From contig CAUJRU010000141.1 in NCBI GenBank assembly GCA_963277665.1, positions 620,001 through 684,000 of the forward strand: a stretch of 64,000 nucleotides of DNA. Direction: 5' to 3'. The translations under genes and the position numbers were made by a program. Within the stretch, counting starts at the first letter, position 1. Each line of letters opens with the position of its first letter. The notes under the pieces were generated by a model, which was not told the DNA's origin, made no database searches, and saw only the letters and a list, made by a program, of their open reading frames with translations. The stretch comes from Viscum album. Its lineage: Eukaryota > Streptophyta > Magnoliopsida > Santalales > Viscaceae. This document shows positions 1-11,244 of this stretch, one piece after another.

Positions 1-890
1 TACGTATGCGGCGACAACGACTTCTCCGCCGTCGTAACCGTTATTTGAGTTTCGACTTCCTCTTCAAGCCATACCTTCTTTTTTTAAAAGAAAAAGAAAT
101 ACCATGTTTTACTTTGGTATTGAAAATGGTTTTCATAATGTTTTTATTATATCAATGTGTTGTATTGATATCTCGTGATTGAAATGTGGAAATGTTATGT
201 TTCCTTTATGCATGTTTTATGTGATATGATTATGTTATGGTTCTTGGGCATTATTATGAAGACGGGTGGTTCCGTGATAAACTAAGGGAGGGTGAGCCCG
301 TTATAGCTCTCCAATGCATTGGGTAACGCGAAGGAGTGAAACGTTAAGGTTTCTCCGAAGATATTTTAAGGAATATACTGTGATTGGTATTCCAAACGTA
401 ACCAAGAGGGTTACTCCCTACGTAAGAATGTTATGAATGCCTCAAGTTACCTTTATGTCTTATGATTTCTATAATTTATTCATGATTTTATGAGGTATGT
501 TAAAGTGCCTATGTTTTATGGGTAAAGTATGATTTCATTCTTATGTATATATGAACTCATGTTTCCTTTCCATGTTTTTTTTATAACCCATACTGAGTTT
601 TTATGCTCATCCCAAGTTTTTGAAATGTTTTTCACATGTCAAGGGAAAGGTACATGATAAGATGATAGAGTCAAGGATGTGTCAAGAAATAATCCATGTT
701 TTATTTTAAATGTGTTTCCATTGATGGGAATGAAGAATACTATCTTTCTGTAACCACGTTGTTTATATGTGGAATGTAATGCAAGTTTTATGATCTAATT
801 CTCTAAAACTCTAAACCCGAAAAGTTCCTCAATGTGTAATCTTGTAATAACTCAAGATTAATCAAGGTTTAAGGCTGGGGCCTTATAGTT
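1..890 (+). mobile_element. LTR fragment, 3' part (module B tail, type I hairpins, LTR end)
   Basis: Tail of a long Ty3/gypsy LTR read on the plus strand. It opens inside module B (GCGGCGACAACGAC), runs through the type I hairpin array (about 264-430, with CCAATGCATTGGG and GTAACCaagaGGGTTAC), the ACTGAGTTTTTATGCTCATCC stretch at about 591-612, and ends at the LTR terminus GGGGCCTTATAGT near 889. No primer site follows. The sequence switches straight into an inverted LTR copy, so this end is a rearrangement breakpoint. Confidence 0.8.
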
Positions 891-1918
891 GGGGGCCTTT
901 TATAAGAGGAGAGGAGGGGCACTTTTGGAAAGTAAGGAAATATTACATTATTTGAAAATGTGTTTCAGTTTCAAAGGGTCCCACATTGATATAATTCGTG
1001 GATAAGGTGATAAGGCTTCGAAATCCACTCATCCAATAAGTTTTGGACATGTGTAGTTCATAGATTTTACATTATCTTTCCATTTTATTTAAATCGTCAA
1101 ATAATGATGTCATCGCTGCATCATTATTATGTCATAAATAATTTAATTTATTTAATGTCTAAAAATCATAAAAAAATACTATGATGTAGGAAATATTTTT
1201 AGCTTTCCAATGACTATTTATAATCAAAAATCTGATCTTTATAACCCCATGTAAAAATTGTTTTCGAAAAACATCTCTTGTTTGTGTCATTTTTACTTTA
1301 ACATTTAATAAAAAGTTATTTATGTCATTTCCAAACCAAAGTGTCTCCATGGGGTCCCCAAGTTGACCCATGGCTTGTCTTGGTCGGCCATTACACAACC
1401 AATAAGGTTGGGACATGTGTCTAGGTCATTTCATATTATTAAAGCATTATTTATACCTTAAACTACCCTAATTACCACTAATCGCGATTAAAAACTTAAT
1501 AAATTACTATTCACCAAAAAATTATTTTAATCTCATTGAACCACATTTTACTTCTTAATGACAACCATGTATCTCAGATTTTCAAAATTCAATACACATT
1601 AGTGGTAATCTTTCATTTAACTGAAAAATCAGTTTGCTTGATTACCACTTAGTGGTTTCACTATTCATCAAAAATTGAAGTTTTTCAGAAAATTACCAAA
1701 AATTCACCCTAAGCTATATTTGATATTCCGAATTCAAAAATGAATTCCATTTTACAAAATTCAAATCATATAAGTCACATTAATTAATTCAATAATTAAT
1801 TCCCGCTGCCAGAGCAAATAGCGTGTTTTTACAAAACAATAAGTATCAAAAGATTGACACCAGTTTAAGTCTAATTTCAAAGTGAAATTGATTCCAATGA
1901 CCACCATTGGATAAAATT
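891..1918 (-). mobile_element. LTR fragment, inverted (promoter to mid-U3)
   Basis: Starts at the promoter block (reverse complement of CTTATAAAAGG) and reads back through U3 as far as the CCAATGGTGGTCATTGG block. At about 1919 it jumps to the leader of another inverted copy, giving two partial LTRs in the same orientation. No plausible gene: the open frames here are repeats of LTR sequence. Confidence 0.8.
896..906 (-). promoter_or_regulatory. LTR TATA box (minus)
   Basis: Reverse complement of CTTATAAGG-type core at the edge of the rearrangement. The usual C/T-rich upstream block (CCCCTCCTCTCCTCT) is present on the minus strand, but the downstream leader has been removed by the breakpoint at about 891. 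Confidence 0.5.
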
Positions 1919-3608
1919 GTAATACTGGTGTTGTTACAAAAGGAGTAAATAAAAAGAGTTTAGGGGGTTGGAGAATCAAAATAAAACAAATGAACATGAG
2001 AGAAAGAATTACCTTTAAAAGTGTAACTCCTTTTGATTTGAGCCTAAAGGCTTCCTTTGAAAGGATTATGCCCAAGGGGAATCCTCTAGTATGAGGATAG
2101 GGATGTGGAGAGAGTAAATGGGCAGGGGTTGGCCGAGCCAAAGGCTTGAGGAGTGTGTGAAATGAGGTAGAGGTGGGGGCCTTTTATAAGAGGAGAGGAG
2201 GGGCACTTTTGGAAAGTAAAGAAATATTACTTTACTTGAAAATGTGTTTCGGTTTTAAAAGGTCCCACATTGATAGAATTCGTGGATAAGGTGATAAGGG
2301 TTCGGAATCCACTCATCCAATTGGTTTTGGACATGTTTAGTTCATAGATTTTACATTATCTTTCTATTTTATTTAAATCATCAAATAATGATGTCATCGC
2401 TGCATCATTATTATGTCATAAATAATTAAATTTATTTAATGTCTAAAAATTATAAAAAAATACTATGATATAGGAAATATTGTTAGCTTTCCAATGACTA
2501 TTTATAATCAAAATTTGGACTTGTATAACCCCACATAAAAAGTGTTTTCGTAAAACATATTATGTTTGTGTCATTTTCACTTTAACATTAAATAAAAAGT
2601 AATTTATGTCATTTCCCAACAAAAGTGGATCCATGGGGTCCCCAAGTTTACCCATGGCATGTCATGGTCGGCCATGACACAACCAATGAGGTTGGGACAT
2701 GTGTCTAGGTCATTTAATTTTATTAAAGTATTATTTATACCTTAAACTACCCTAATTACCACTAATCGTGATTAAGAACTTAATAAGTTACTATTCACCA
2801 AAAAATTATTATAATCTTATTGAACCACATTTTACTTCTTAATGACAACCATGTATGTCGGATTTTCAAAATTCAATACACATTAGTGGTAAAATTTCAT
2901 TTAACTGAAAAATCAGTTTGCTTGATTACAACTTAGTTGTTTCACTATTCATCAAAAATTGAAGTTTTTCAGAAAATTGCCAAAAATTCACCCTAAGCTA
3001 TATTTGATATTCCGAATTCAAAAATGAAGTCTATTTTACAAAATTCAAAACATATAGGTCACATTAATTAATTTAATAATTAATTCCCGCTGTCAGAGCA
3101 AATAGCGTGTTTTTATGAAACAATAAGTATCAAAAGATTGACATCAGTTTAAGTCCAATTTCAAAGTGAAATTGACTCCAATGACCACAATTGGATTAAA
3201 TGGTAAAAATATATTCATATTACACATTAAGACCAATTCAAAAGATAATCTAATCATATAAATAAATTAGATTAAAAAGCAGTTTTGATGTAAAATGCAG
3301 TATTTTTCACTATTCATTAAAAAATGAACCTTGTCAAAAAAATACCAAAAATTCACACGAAGTAAATTTTGATGTCCCAATCATAAAGAATAAGTTTATT
3401 TTGACAAACATAGTTTATAAAACAGTCAAAAGATAAATTTAAAAAGGGTTTTCCATCATAAGACAGTAAAACAATCTTTTAAGAATATTAGTGTACTCCA
3501 TGCTTAAGATTGGATTTATTTTCATCTTAAGCCTCTAAAACACTATCTTAATCATTAATAGACATAGGTAAAAATATATATTATTCATTACTTACTTGGG
3601 ATGTTACA
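1919..3608 (-). mobile_element. LTR fragment, inverted (leader to LTR 5' end)
   Basis: Inverted LTR from the post-promoter leader through the whole U3 to the LTR terminus. The outer end GGGATGTTACA at 3598-3608 is the reverse complement of TGTAACATCCC, the start of a 3' LTR, and is followed by the polypurine tract. This makes it the start of a 3' LTR of a minus-strand element whose interior is almost all gone. Confidence 0.82.
2180..2190 (-). promoter_or_regulatory. LTR TATA box (minus)
   Basis: CTTATAAAAGG on the minus strand with the pyrimidine-rich block upstream and the CACCTCTACCTCATTTCACAC leader downstream, as in other copies. Confidence 0.65.
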
Positions 3609-3623
3609 TCCTTCCCCCCTTTA
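3609..3623 (-). other. Polypurine tract
   Basis: Reverse complement reads TAAAGGGGGGAAGGA, directly abutting the LTR start TGTAACATCCC. This is the expected plus-strand priming site of a minus-oriented Ty3/gypsy element. Confidence 0.85.
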
Positions 3624-3664
3624 GGAAATTGCGTCCCCGTAATTTATTTACTTATCGAATAACT
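3624..3664 (-). mobile_element. Stub of retrotransposon interior upstream of PPT
   Basis: About 40 bp matching the end of the chromodomain reading frame and the short hairpin before the PPT seen at 25.4 and 52.5 kb; here the stem has one changed base (TTACG for TTGCG). Cut off by the second LTR family at about 3665. Confidence 0.7.
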
Positions 3665-4530
3665 ATGACGCCCCGACCCCGGTAGCCCGGGGTCGGTGCT
3701 TCGGTTATGGTGTGCAATTTATTTTGCACAAATGAAACAAATAAGTCACACATCATAACCAATCAGGAGGAACTTTCTGTTTTAGATCCTGGAGAATCAG
3801 AGACAACAGCTTTACTTCTTTACTTTCTGAGCTAGGAACAAACATCCAAGTCTAGGAAAGGCTCTATCAACCTGTAAAAATTTAACATAAAACATAGGGT
3901 GAGCATTGAAATACTCAGTAAGGGGTTTTTGAAAATACTTAAATACAGCTTTTGAAAACTACGTTGAAAAAAAAATACTTTTCCATACTTAGAAATTTTT
4001 AAAAGAAAAACTTCAAGACTAAACAAAGGTTGATATATCAGAGTTAAAGTACTTCATACGTATGCACTAAAACACTTAGCGTCAACTCACTTAGTAAACA
4101 AGATAAGCATAATAATAAAAAGGAATGGGTTGCACGAAGTAAAGTGTCCATAAACAAGAAAGGTGTGCATGAACAACAAGGGGTAAACATTATCAGAGTC
4201 GCGCACAAGCGCATTATCTAAAAAAACACATCATGACATGATAAATGTAATGCAACATTTGTAATAAAAATCCTGAGAAGAAACTGGACATGCATCAACA
4301 TTTCCATATCATATGTCTTGTATATTTTCTTTAAATATGATACTCATAGGTAAGGTTCTATAACCAAGGTTATTCCTCTAATCGGAATAATCACTAGGTT
4401 GGTCATAATCAAAGAAATGTATGCTAAAGGACTCATGATCTCTGTGTCAAGGCCTTGTGCCATGACCTAAGGGTAAAAACCCAATCTGACTGTCTCGAGA
4501 ACTATCGATGCATCGAGGAGCTTACTTTTA

Positions 4531-4609
4531 CCGGTCTCCAACCCGGAGGGCTTACTTTAACCAGTCCCCAACCTGGAGGGTTTTCTTCTTACCGGACCCC
4601 ATTCCGGGT
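4531..4609 (-). repeat. Three tandem hairpins with compensatory stems
   Basis: Three successive units of about 30 bp: CCGG...CCGG (4531-4546), CCAG...CTGG (4561-4576) and ACCGG...CCGGGT (4591-4609), with similar loops (TCTCCAAC, TCCCCAAC, ACCCCATT). The middle stem changes on both sides yet still pairs. Confidence 0.65.
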
Positions 4610-4644
4610 AGTCCCATACATTTCTCACATGTTGATAGGGTCAG

Positions 4645-4776
4645 ATATTCAAGGTGTCCCATACCACTTTGAATATTTAATTTTCATTTCATATTACCCA
4701 AGGTGTCCCATACCACTTTGGGTAATACCATTTTCATTTCTCATTACCCAAGGTGTCCCATACCACTTTGGGTAAT
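4645..4776 (-). repeat. 50-bp tandem hairpin repeat, three copies
   Basis: Period of about 50 bp. Stems are ATATTCAA/TTGAATAT (4645-4676), ATTACCCAA/TTGGGTAAT (4693-4726) and the same again (4743-4776), each enclosing the loop GGTGTCCCATACCAC. The first stem differs from the other two on both arms, keeping pairing. On the minus (sense) strand the loop reads GTGGTATGGGACACC. Confidence 0.75.
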
Positions 4777-6804
4777 TTTAGTTCCTAGTTCATTATCATG
4801 TTGAGTCATATGCATGAACAATATAAATAAGGCAACAATTATATAATTGGTTTACAAATACATGTTATGGCAGATAAAATGGAAAATATGGAATAAAAGC
4901 AGGCATGGTTAAGCAAGCATACTATGTGCATAGAACAATTATTTAAGCACATAAGATGATGAATGTGTGAGACTTGATCCCAAGGGGTATTAAATGATGA
5001 GTTTCTAAAATTCCAGTGCATGGAAAAGAACTACTTGGTATTAACTATTGTACTTCACAGGTCATAGTACTTGCATCAAATCTCCATCCGCTAATAATTA
5101 CTGCGGCATGCTTGGTATAAAAATAATAAACACTTGCAATCTTCAAAATTCTGACACTTGGAAATATACCACTTTAAAAAATAATACCTTTAATTAATCA
5201 TTATTCTTCTCTGGTCATAGAATTTGATGTTACACTCTGCTCACTAGAAATCATTGCAACGAGTTTGGTATAAAAATAATAGAGGATTTCTACATATTAA
5301 CGTAACCCTTATATTCATATCTACTTAATGCAGGTTTAAAACAGGCAAGGCATATCCTTTTAAATCATTTCAAGGGTGACATTGATCAAGTTCATTGGTG
5401 TACCCTTATACACAGAAATATAAAACAACATAGGCGAACGCTAAAATCCTTCATGCATAGAAATATTAATAATCATTTCTTAAAACTAGGGTTTTCAGAT
5501 ATTAATCTTAAAAACACATACATACATAAGGATATATATACAAAAGTTATATAAATAGGTTTCCTCATAACTCTTATACATTCTTTTGGACCAAATAAAA
5601 CTCTTATTAAGAATCGGGTCATCAAATTTTACTTTGTGTAATTTTTTGGTATTTTTCCGATAAAGTTCATTTTTTAATGAATAGTGTAAAATGTTGTGTT
5701 TTAATTCAAAACCTCCTTTTAATTTAATTTATTTATATGATTAGATAATATTTTGAATTGTTTTTAAAGTGAAATTAGAAAATATTTTTACCATTAAATC
5801 CAATAGTGGTCGTTGGAATTAATTTCACTTTGAAATCAGACTTAAACTAGTGTCAATCTTTTGATACTTATTGTTTTATAAAAACACGCTATTTGCGCTG
5901 ACAGCGGGAATTAATTATTAAATTAATTAATGTAACTAATATGTTTTGAATTTTTTAAAAAGGACTTCATTTTTGAATTCTGAATATCAAATATAGCTTA
6001 TGGTGAATTTTTGGGATTTTTCTGAAAAACTTTAATTTTTGATGAATAGTGAAACCACTAAGTGGTACTTATAAAAACTGATTTTCCGTTTAAATGAAAT
6101 TTTGCCATCATTGTGTTTTGATTTTAAAAAATCTGACATACATGGTTGTCATTAAGAAGTAAAATGTGGTTCAATGAGATTAAAATAATTTTTTTGGTGA
6201 ATAGTAACTTATAAAGTTTTTAATCGCGATTAGTGGTAATTAGTCTAATTTAAGGTAAAAATGATATTATAAGAATGTGAAAACACCATGAAACTTGTAC
6301 TACACCTATTGGGTGAGTCATGGCAGACCAAGAAAAGCCATGGGCCAACTTGGGGACCCCATGGATCCACTTTGGTTCGGAAATGACATAAATAACTTTT
6401 TATTTAATGTAAAAGTAAAAATGACACAAACATGATATGTTTTACTAAAACAATTTTTAAGTGGGGTTATACAAGTCATATTTTTGATTATAAATGGTCA
6501 TTAAAAATCTAAAAAGATTTCCTACATCATAGTATTTTTTTTATAATTTTTAGAAATTAAATAAATTAAATTATTTATGACATAATAATGATGCATCGAT
6601 GACATCATTATTTGACGATTTAAATAAAATTTAAAGATAATGTAAAATCTATGAACTACACATGTCCAAAACTTATTGGATGGGTGGATTGAGAACCCTT
6701 ATCACCTTATCCACGAATTATATCAATTTGGGACCTTTTAAAACCGAAATACATTTTCAAATAAAGTAATATTTCTTACTTTCCAAAAGTGCCCCTCCTC
6801 TCCT

Positions 6805-6815
6805 CTTATAAAAGG
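6805..6815 (+). promoter_or_regulatory. LTR TATA box
   Basis: CTTATAAAAGG after CCCCTCCTCTCCT, followed by CCCCCACCTCTACC. Position 710 bp before the 65-nt hairpin matches the spacing in other copies. Confidence 0.7.
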
Positions 6816-7514
6816 CCCCCACCTCTACCTAATTTCACACACTCCTAAAGCCTTTGGCTCGGCCAACCCCTGCCCATTTACTCTCTCCACATCCCTCTCC
6901 TCATCCTAGAGGATTCACTTTGGGCAGAATCCTTTCAAAGGATGCCTTTAGGCTCAAATCAAAAGGAGTTACACTTTTAAAGGTAATTCATTCTCTCTTG
7001 TTCATTTGTTTTATTTTGCTTCTCCAACCCTCTAAACTCTTTTTATTTACTTATTTTGTAACAACAAAAGTATCTTAAATATACTAGGATGTTTTTATAA
7101 GATTTATTCGAGCTAAAATCTCACACAACTACATCAAATGGTTAAAGAACATACGGTTTCCGTGGATGGCGAAATTCTGCCTCCCGAAACGATGATTGTT
7201 CAATACTCATTTAACACCTTCAAGGGTGGCCATTATGATGTCACTATTTTTATATATGATATATAATATGTTTATGTTTTTTTAAGCTTCTTTATTTTGT
7301 CATTTTGGGCATACCTTTATGGTTTCCATTATTGGTAAACACGATATCTTCATTTAAGGAAGTGCGGACTACCGCCCCCTCAAAGTGATTTGATTTGTTA
7401 AATACCATATGTGGGACGTATAAAGGATGGAACTATGATATTATATATGATATTATACTGGAATTATAATATATCTTTATATCATTATGATTCCATTCTA
7501 TAAACAATGAAATA

Positions 7515-7579
7515 GAAATGGAAGTAGCGTTCATGCGTATGTACGGCTTACCGTCTCCATGAACGGTGCATTTCATTTC
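7515..7579 (+). other. Conserved 65-nt LTR hairpin
   Basis: Imperfect inverted repeat, arms GAAATG..GCGTTCATG and CATGAACG..CATTTC, inner stem ACGG-CTTA-CCGT. This copy has G in the 5' arm (wobble pair kept in RNA) and one change in the loop palindrome CGTACGTACG. Confidence 0.75.
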
Positions 7580-7911
7580 TTACCTCTAAATGATTATGTA
7601 ATGTTATAAATTCATTAATGTACTGGATATATATGACATATATGATATCTACATCATGAATACAATTATTTTTATAATAAACATTTGTCCACACGAACAA
7701 CATGTAATTGTAAGAAGTCCACTTTCGACTTAAGAACCAAATACCGACAAAATGAACATTATTAACTTGAATGATTACATAATGTTTATAACATGTCAAT
7801 AATTGATATAAAAGGAATAATGAACTTGGAAAAGGTTCTTAAGTAAGTAGAAATTAACTCAAGTTTATTATTCATGAGATTAAAGAACGATCGAGTCAAG
7901 TCGGACCCGAG

Positions 7912-9200
7912 GTAAGGGATCCTACACCTCTCTTTCTTTTTAAGTACACTCTTTTATGTCATTCCTTTTAAATCTCATCTTTATTATTGGGATGTTATTT
8001 TATATTAATACTACTGTAATTTTTATGTTCATGTGATGAGAGACCCTATTCTCTCTCATCAATCCATTTTGGAAGTTTTGAGTGGCGCCGTTAGGCTGCC
8101 GAAATTTCGTAAGAGATCTAACTTCTCTCTTTCTTTTTAAGTACTCTCCTTTATGTCACCTCTTTTAAGATCCTCTTTGTAATGTTGGGGGATGTTCTTT
8201 TATATTCCTCTTGCTGTACATTATATTTTAATGTGATGAGATACCCTATTTGATCTCATCAATCCATATTATGAAGTTTTATGTGGCGTCGTTAGGCTGC
8301 CGAGTTTTCGTGAGGGATTTTTCATCTCACTTTTATTCCCGTGAGATTTATGCTACATTTGCCACAAATCCCATTGAGTGGTGTATGTACTGCCCATTAT
8401 TCTACTCTTTGTGTAATATACCTTTGTTTATGAGTATTTAAATCAATGATCTATTGTCCTTCTTTCATGGGGTGTATGTTTTGAAAGATACCCAAGTCGG
8501 TAAGGGAACCTTTCACCCTCCTTTTTTTTAAAAGACTTCTTTTGTTGGCTCTTTTAATTTGCATATTGTTATGTTGGGATATGTTCTCATATATCCTTAT
8601 TGATGTAAATTTTATGTCCAAGTTATGAGATACACTTTTTATCTCTCATCAACTCATTGTGATGTGATGTCGTTAGGCTGTCAAGGGAACTTTTTAACCC
8701 AATTTCGATTTCTTTGGGTTCAATATGTAGTCATTGAATATGTCATCCATTGAATATGTGTGAATGACCTTTTATTGTTTTACACTTAATATCCACTTAT
8801 ATTGGGTGTATTTATATTTGTCACACATATTTTTGAGATTGATTTGTCCTTAATTTAAGGATACCTTCTTTATAAGGGATTTCATCACATTTTACATCTC
8901 TATTGAGACTTCATTGTCGTTATGCACCAATTCACTCTTATATGGTGTATATAATGTCCTTTGAAATATTATATCATGAATCCATTTATTCTCATGATAT
9001 TATAAAGTTTTGATTAAATGTTATTCCTCAATTATTGTATTCAAGTGTCTCTAATTTTGGTAAAAACCCTTTAACCAAAATATCGCTTTAAATGTTTTAA
9101 TGATTTGTTCTTATTAATATCCATGTTTTCAAAATGGTTTTAAGGATTTATTTATATGGATATTAATGGTTTAAAATGTTAAAAGCTTCAAGGTGGTATG
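7912..9200 (+). repeat. Module A: tandem ~190-200 bp units
   Basis: Five degenerate units start with GTAAGGGA-like motifs at 7912, 8109, 8310, 8500 and 8680 (spacings 197, 201, 190, 180). Unit hairpins include GATGAGAGA/TCTCTCATC (8035-8060) and GATGAGAT/ATCTCATC (8235-8260). GTTAGGCTGCCGA precedes units 2 and 3. Further stem-loops follow down to the GGTATGGGAC loop near 9195. Confidence 0.75.
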
Positions 9201-9207
9201 GGACACT

Positions 9208-10211
9208 AATGTGTATTGAATTTTGAAAATCCGACATACATGGTTGTCATTAGTATGTAAAGTGTGGTTCAATGAGATTAAAATAATTTTTTGGTGAATA
9301 GTAACTTATTAAGTTTTTAATCGCGATTAGAGGTAATTAGTATAATTTAATGTAAAAATGATATTATAAAAATGTGAAAACACCATGACACTTGTCCTAC
9401 ACCTATTGGGTGAGTCATGGCCGACCAATACAAGCCATGGGCCAACTTGGGGACCCCATGGAGCCACATTAGTTGGAAAATGACATTAATATATTTTTAT
9501 TTAATGTTAACGTGAAAATGACACTAACATAAATTGTTTTACTAAAATAATTTTTAAGTGGGGTTATACAAGTCAAAATTTGGATTATAAATAGTCATTG
9601 GAAAGATAAAAATATTTCCTACATCATAGTAGTTTTTTTATAATTTTTAGACATTAAATAAATTAAATTTTTTATGACATAATAATGATGCAGCGATGAC
9701 ATCATTATTTGACGATTTAAATAAAATGGAAAGATAATGTAAACTCTATGAAATACACATGGCCAAAACCAATTGGATGAGTGGATTTAGAACCCTTATC
9801 ACCTTATCCATGAATTATATCAATGTGGGCCCTTTTAAAACCGAAACACATTTTCAAATAAAGTAATATTTCTTTACTTTCCAAAAGTGCCCCTCCTCTC
9901 CTCTTATAAATGGCCCCCACCTCTACCACCTTACACACACTCCTCAAGCCTTTGGCTCGGCCAACCCCTGACCAATTACTCTCTACACATCCCTCTCCTC
10001 ATCCTAGAGGGTTCCCTTTGGGCAGATTCCTTTCCAAGGAAGCCTTTAGGCTAAAATCAAAAGGAGTTACACTTTTTAAGGTAATTCATTCTCTCATGTT
10101 CATTTGTTTTATTTTGCTTCTCCAACCCCCTAAACTCTTTTTATTTACTTCTTTTGTAACAACAACAGTATATTCAATATACTAGGATGTTGTTATAAGA
10201 TTTATTTGAGC
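9208..10211 (+). mobile_element. LTR fragment, plus (U3, promoter, leader)
   Basis: Second partial LTR in the same orientation, from the mid-U3 block (CCGACATACATGGTTGTC) through the promoter to the leader. It stops at TTATTTGAGC and flips into an inverted LTR end. Confidence 0.78.
9903..9913 (+). promoter_or_regulatory. LTR TATA box variant
   Basis: Core reads CTTATAAATGG; the A-to-T change creates an ATG just after the TATA box, absent from other copies, which opens a spurious 91-codon frame. Confidence 0.55.
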
Positions 10212-10989
10212 AACTATAAGGCCCCAGCCTTACACCTTACTTAATCTTGAGTTATTACAAGATTACACATTGAGGATCTTTTGAGGTTTAGAGTTTTAGA
10301 GAATTAGATCATGAAACTTGCATTACATTCCACATTTAAACAAAGTGGTTACATAAAAGAAAGTATTCATTCTTCCCATCAATGGAAACATATTTAAAAT
10401 AAAACATGGATTCTTTCTTGACACATCCTTGACACTATCATCACATCATGTACCCTTCCCTTGACTTGTGAAAAACATTTCAAAAACTTGGGATGAGCAT
10501 AAAAAGCACAGTAAGGGATATATAGATATGGAAAGGAAACATGAGTACATGTATACATAAGAATGAAATCATACTTTACCCATAAAACATAGGCATATCA
10601 AATCATGAATAAATCATAGAAATCATAAGACATAAAGGTAACTTGAGGCATTCATAACATTCTTACGTAGGGAGTAACCCTCTTGGTTACGTTTGGAATA
10701 CCCATCACAGTATATTCTCTAAAATCTCTTCGGAGAAGCCTTAACGTTTCACTCCTTCGCGTTACCCAATGCATTGGAGAGCTATATCGGGCTCACCCGC
10801 CCTTAGTTTATCACGGAACCACCCGTCTTCATAATAATGCCCAAGAACCATAACATAATCGTATCGCATAAAACATACATAAAGGAAACATAACATTTCC
10901 ACATTTCAATCACAAGATATCAATACAACACAAAAAACATTGTGAAAACCATTTTCAATACCAAAATAAAAGAAAAGTAAAACAAGGTA

Positions 10990-11240
10990 TTTATTTTTCT
11001 TTTAAAAAGAAGGTATGGCTTGTAGAGGAAGCCGAAACTCAAATAACGGTCACGACGGCGGATAAGTCATTGTCGCCGCATACATACGACAAAAACATTC
11101 CCTTTTGTCTTTTAGTAAATTCTTCGTATAAAAAAGATTCCTTTTGAATAAACATAAAAGTCAAAGGGGTTTATACACTGTATAAAAGAAAGTTGTGTAT
11201 AAAATAAAATATGCCTCAACGAAAGGAAATTGAGACAAAG
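10990..11240 (-). repeat. Module B (GC-richer hairpin block)
   Basis: Minus-strand copy of the block with GACTTNGTCTCAATYTCC, a TATAC...GTATA hairpin and the GCGGCGACAATGACTT/CGCCGTCGTG island. It replaces module A in other copies but here directly adjoins it. Confidence 0.65.
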
Positions 11241-11244
11241 TCCC

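Larger units (their letters stand above)
3665..5567 (-). mobile_element. Solo LTR of a second Ty3/gypsy-like family
   Basis: About 1.9 kb with no similarity I can see to the main LTR over most of its length. It has TG at 3666 and CA at 5566-5567, and TAACT occurs at 3660-3664 and 5568-5572, a possible 5-bp target duplication that is one base off on the left. Orientation is inferred from GGGTGAGCATTGAAATACTCAGTAAGG at about 3898, split here for reading as GGGTGAGCAT then ACTCAGTAAGG, which is the minus-strand form of the poly(A)-region motif in the main family. It contains hairpin arrays at 4531-4609 and 4645-4776. No interior or coding region is attached. Confidence 0.65.
5568..9207 (+). mobile_element. 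LTR fragment, plus (U3 through module A)
   Basis: Starts in the 1b-type LTR sequence (GGACCAAATAAAACTC, shared with 48.3 and 58.05 kb), covers U3, promoter, leader, conserved hairpin and the full module A array, and ends within GGTATGGGACACT where it jumps to a second U3 copy. The jump shares CACT on both sides. Confidence 0.8.

Noticed and set aside
4455..4775. 106-codon plus-strand frame over the hairpin arrays of the second LTR
   Set aside because: It translates the tandem hairpins; no domain and antisense to the inferred LTR direction.
4645..4776. CRISPR-like array
   Set aside because: 50-bp repeats with variable stems and no unique spacers, inside a plant LTR.
6854..7078. Recurrent ~75-codon frame beginning (M)ARPTPAHLLSPHPSP, seen about 15 times
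   Set aside because: The first codon is TTG in nearly every copy, with no ATG. It is the conserved leader after the TATA box read in one frame.
8250..8441. Recurrent frame (M)ISSIHIMKFYVASLGCRVFVRD in module A
   Set aside because: TTG start; it is the tandem-unit sequence with its hairpins, not a protein.
7900..8720. Hammerhead ribozyme, as in plant retrozymes
   Set aside because: GATGAG motifs suggested it, but the CTGATGA core with a following GAAA is missing and the GATGAG bases are in a stem.
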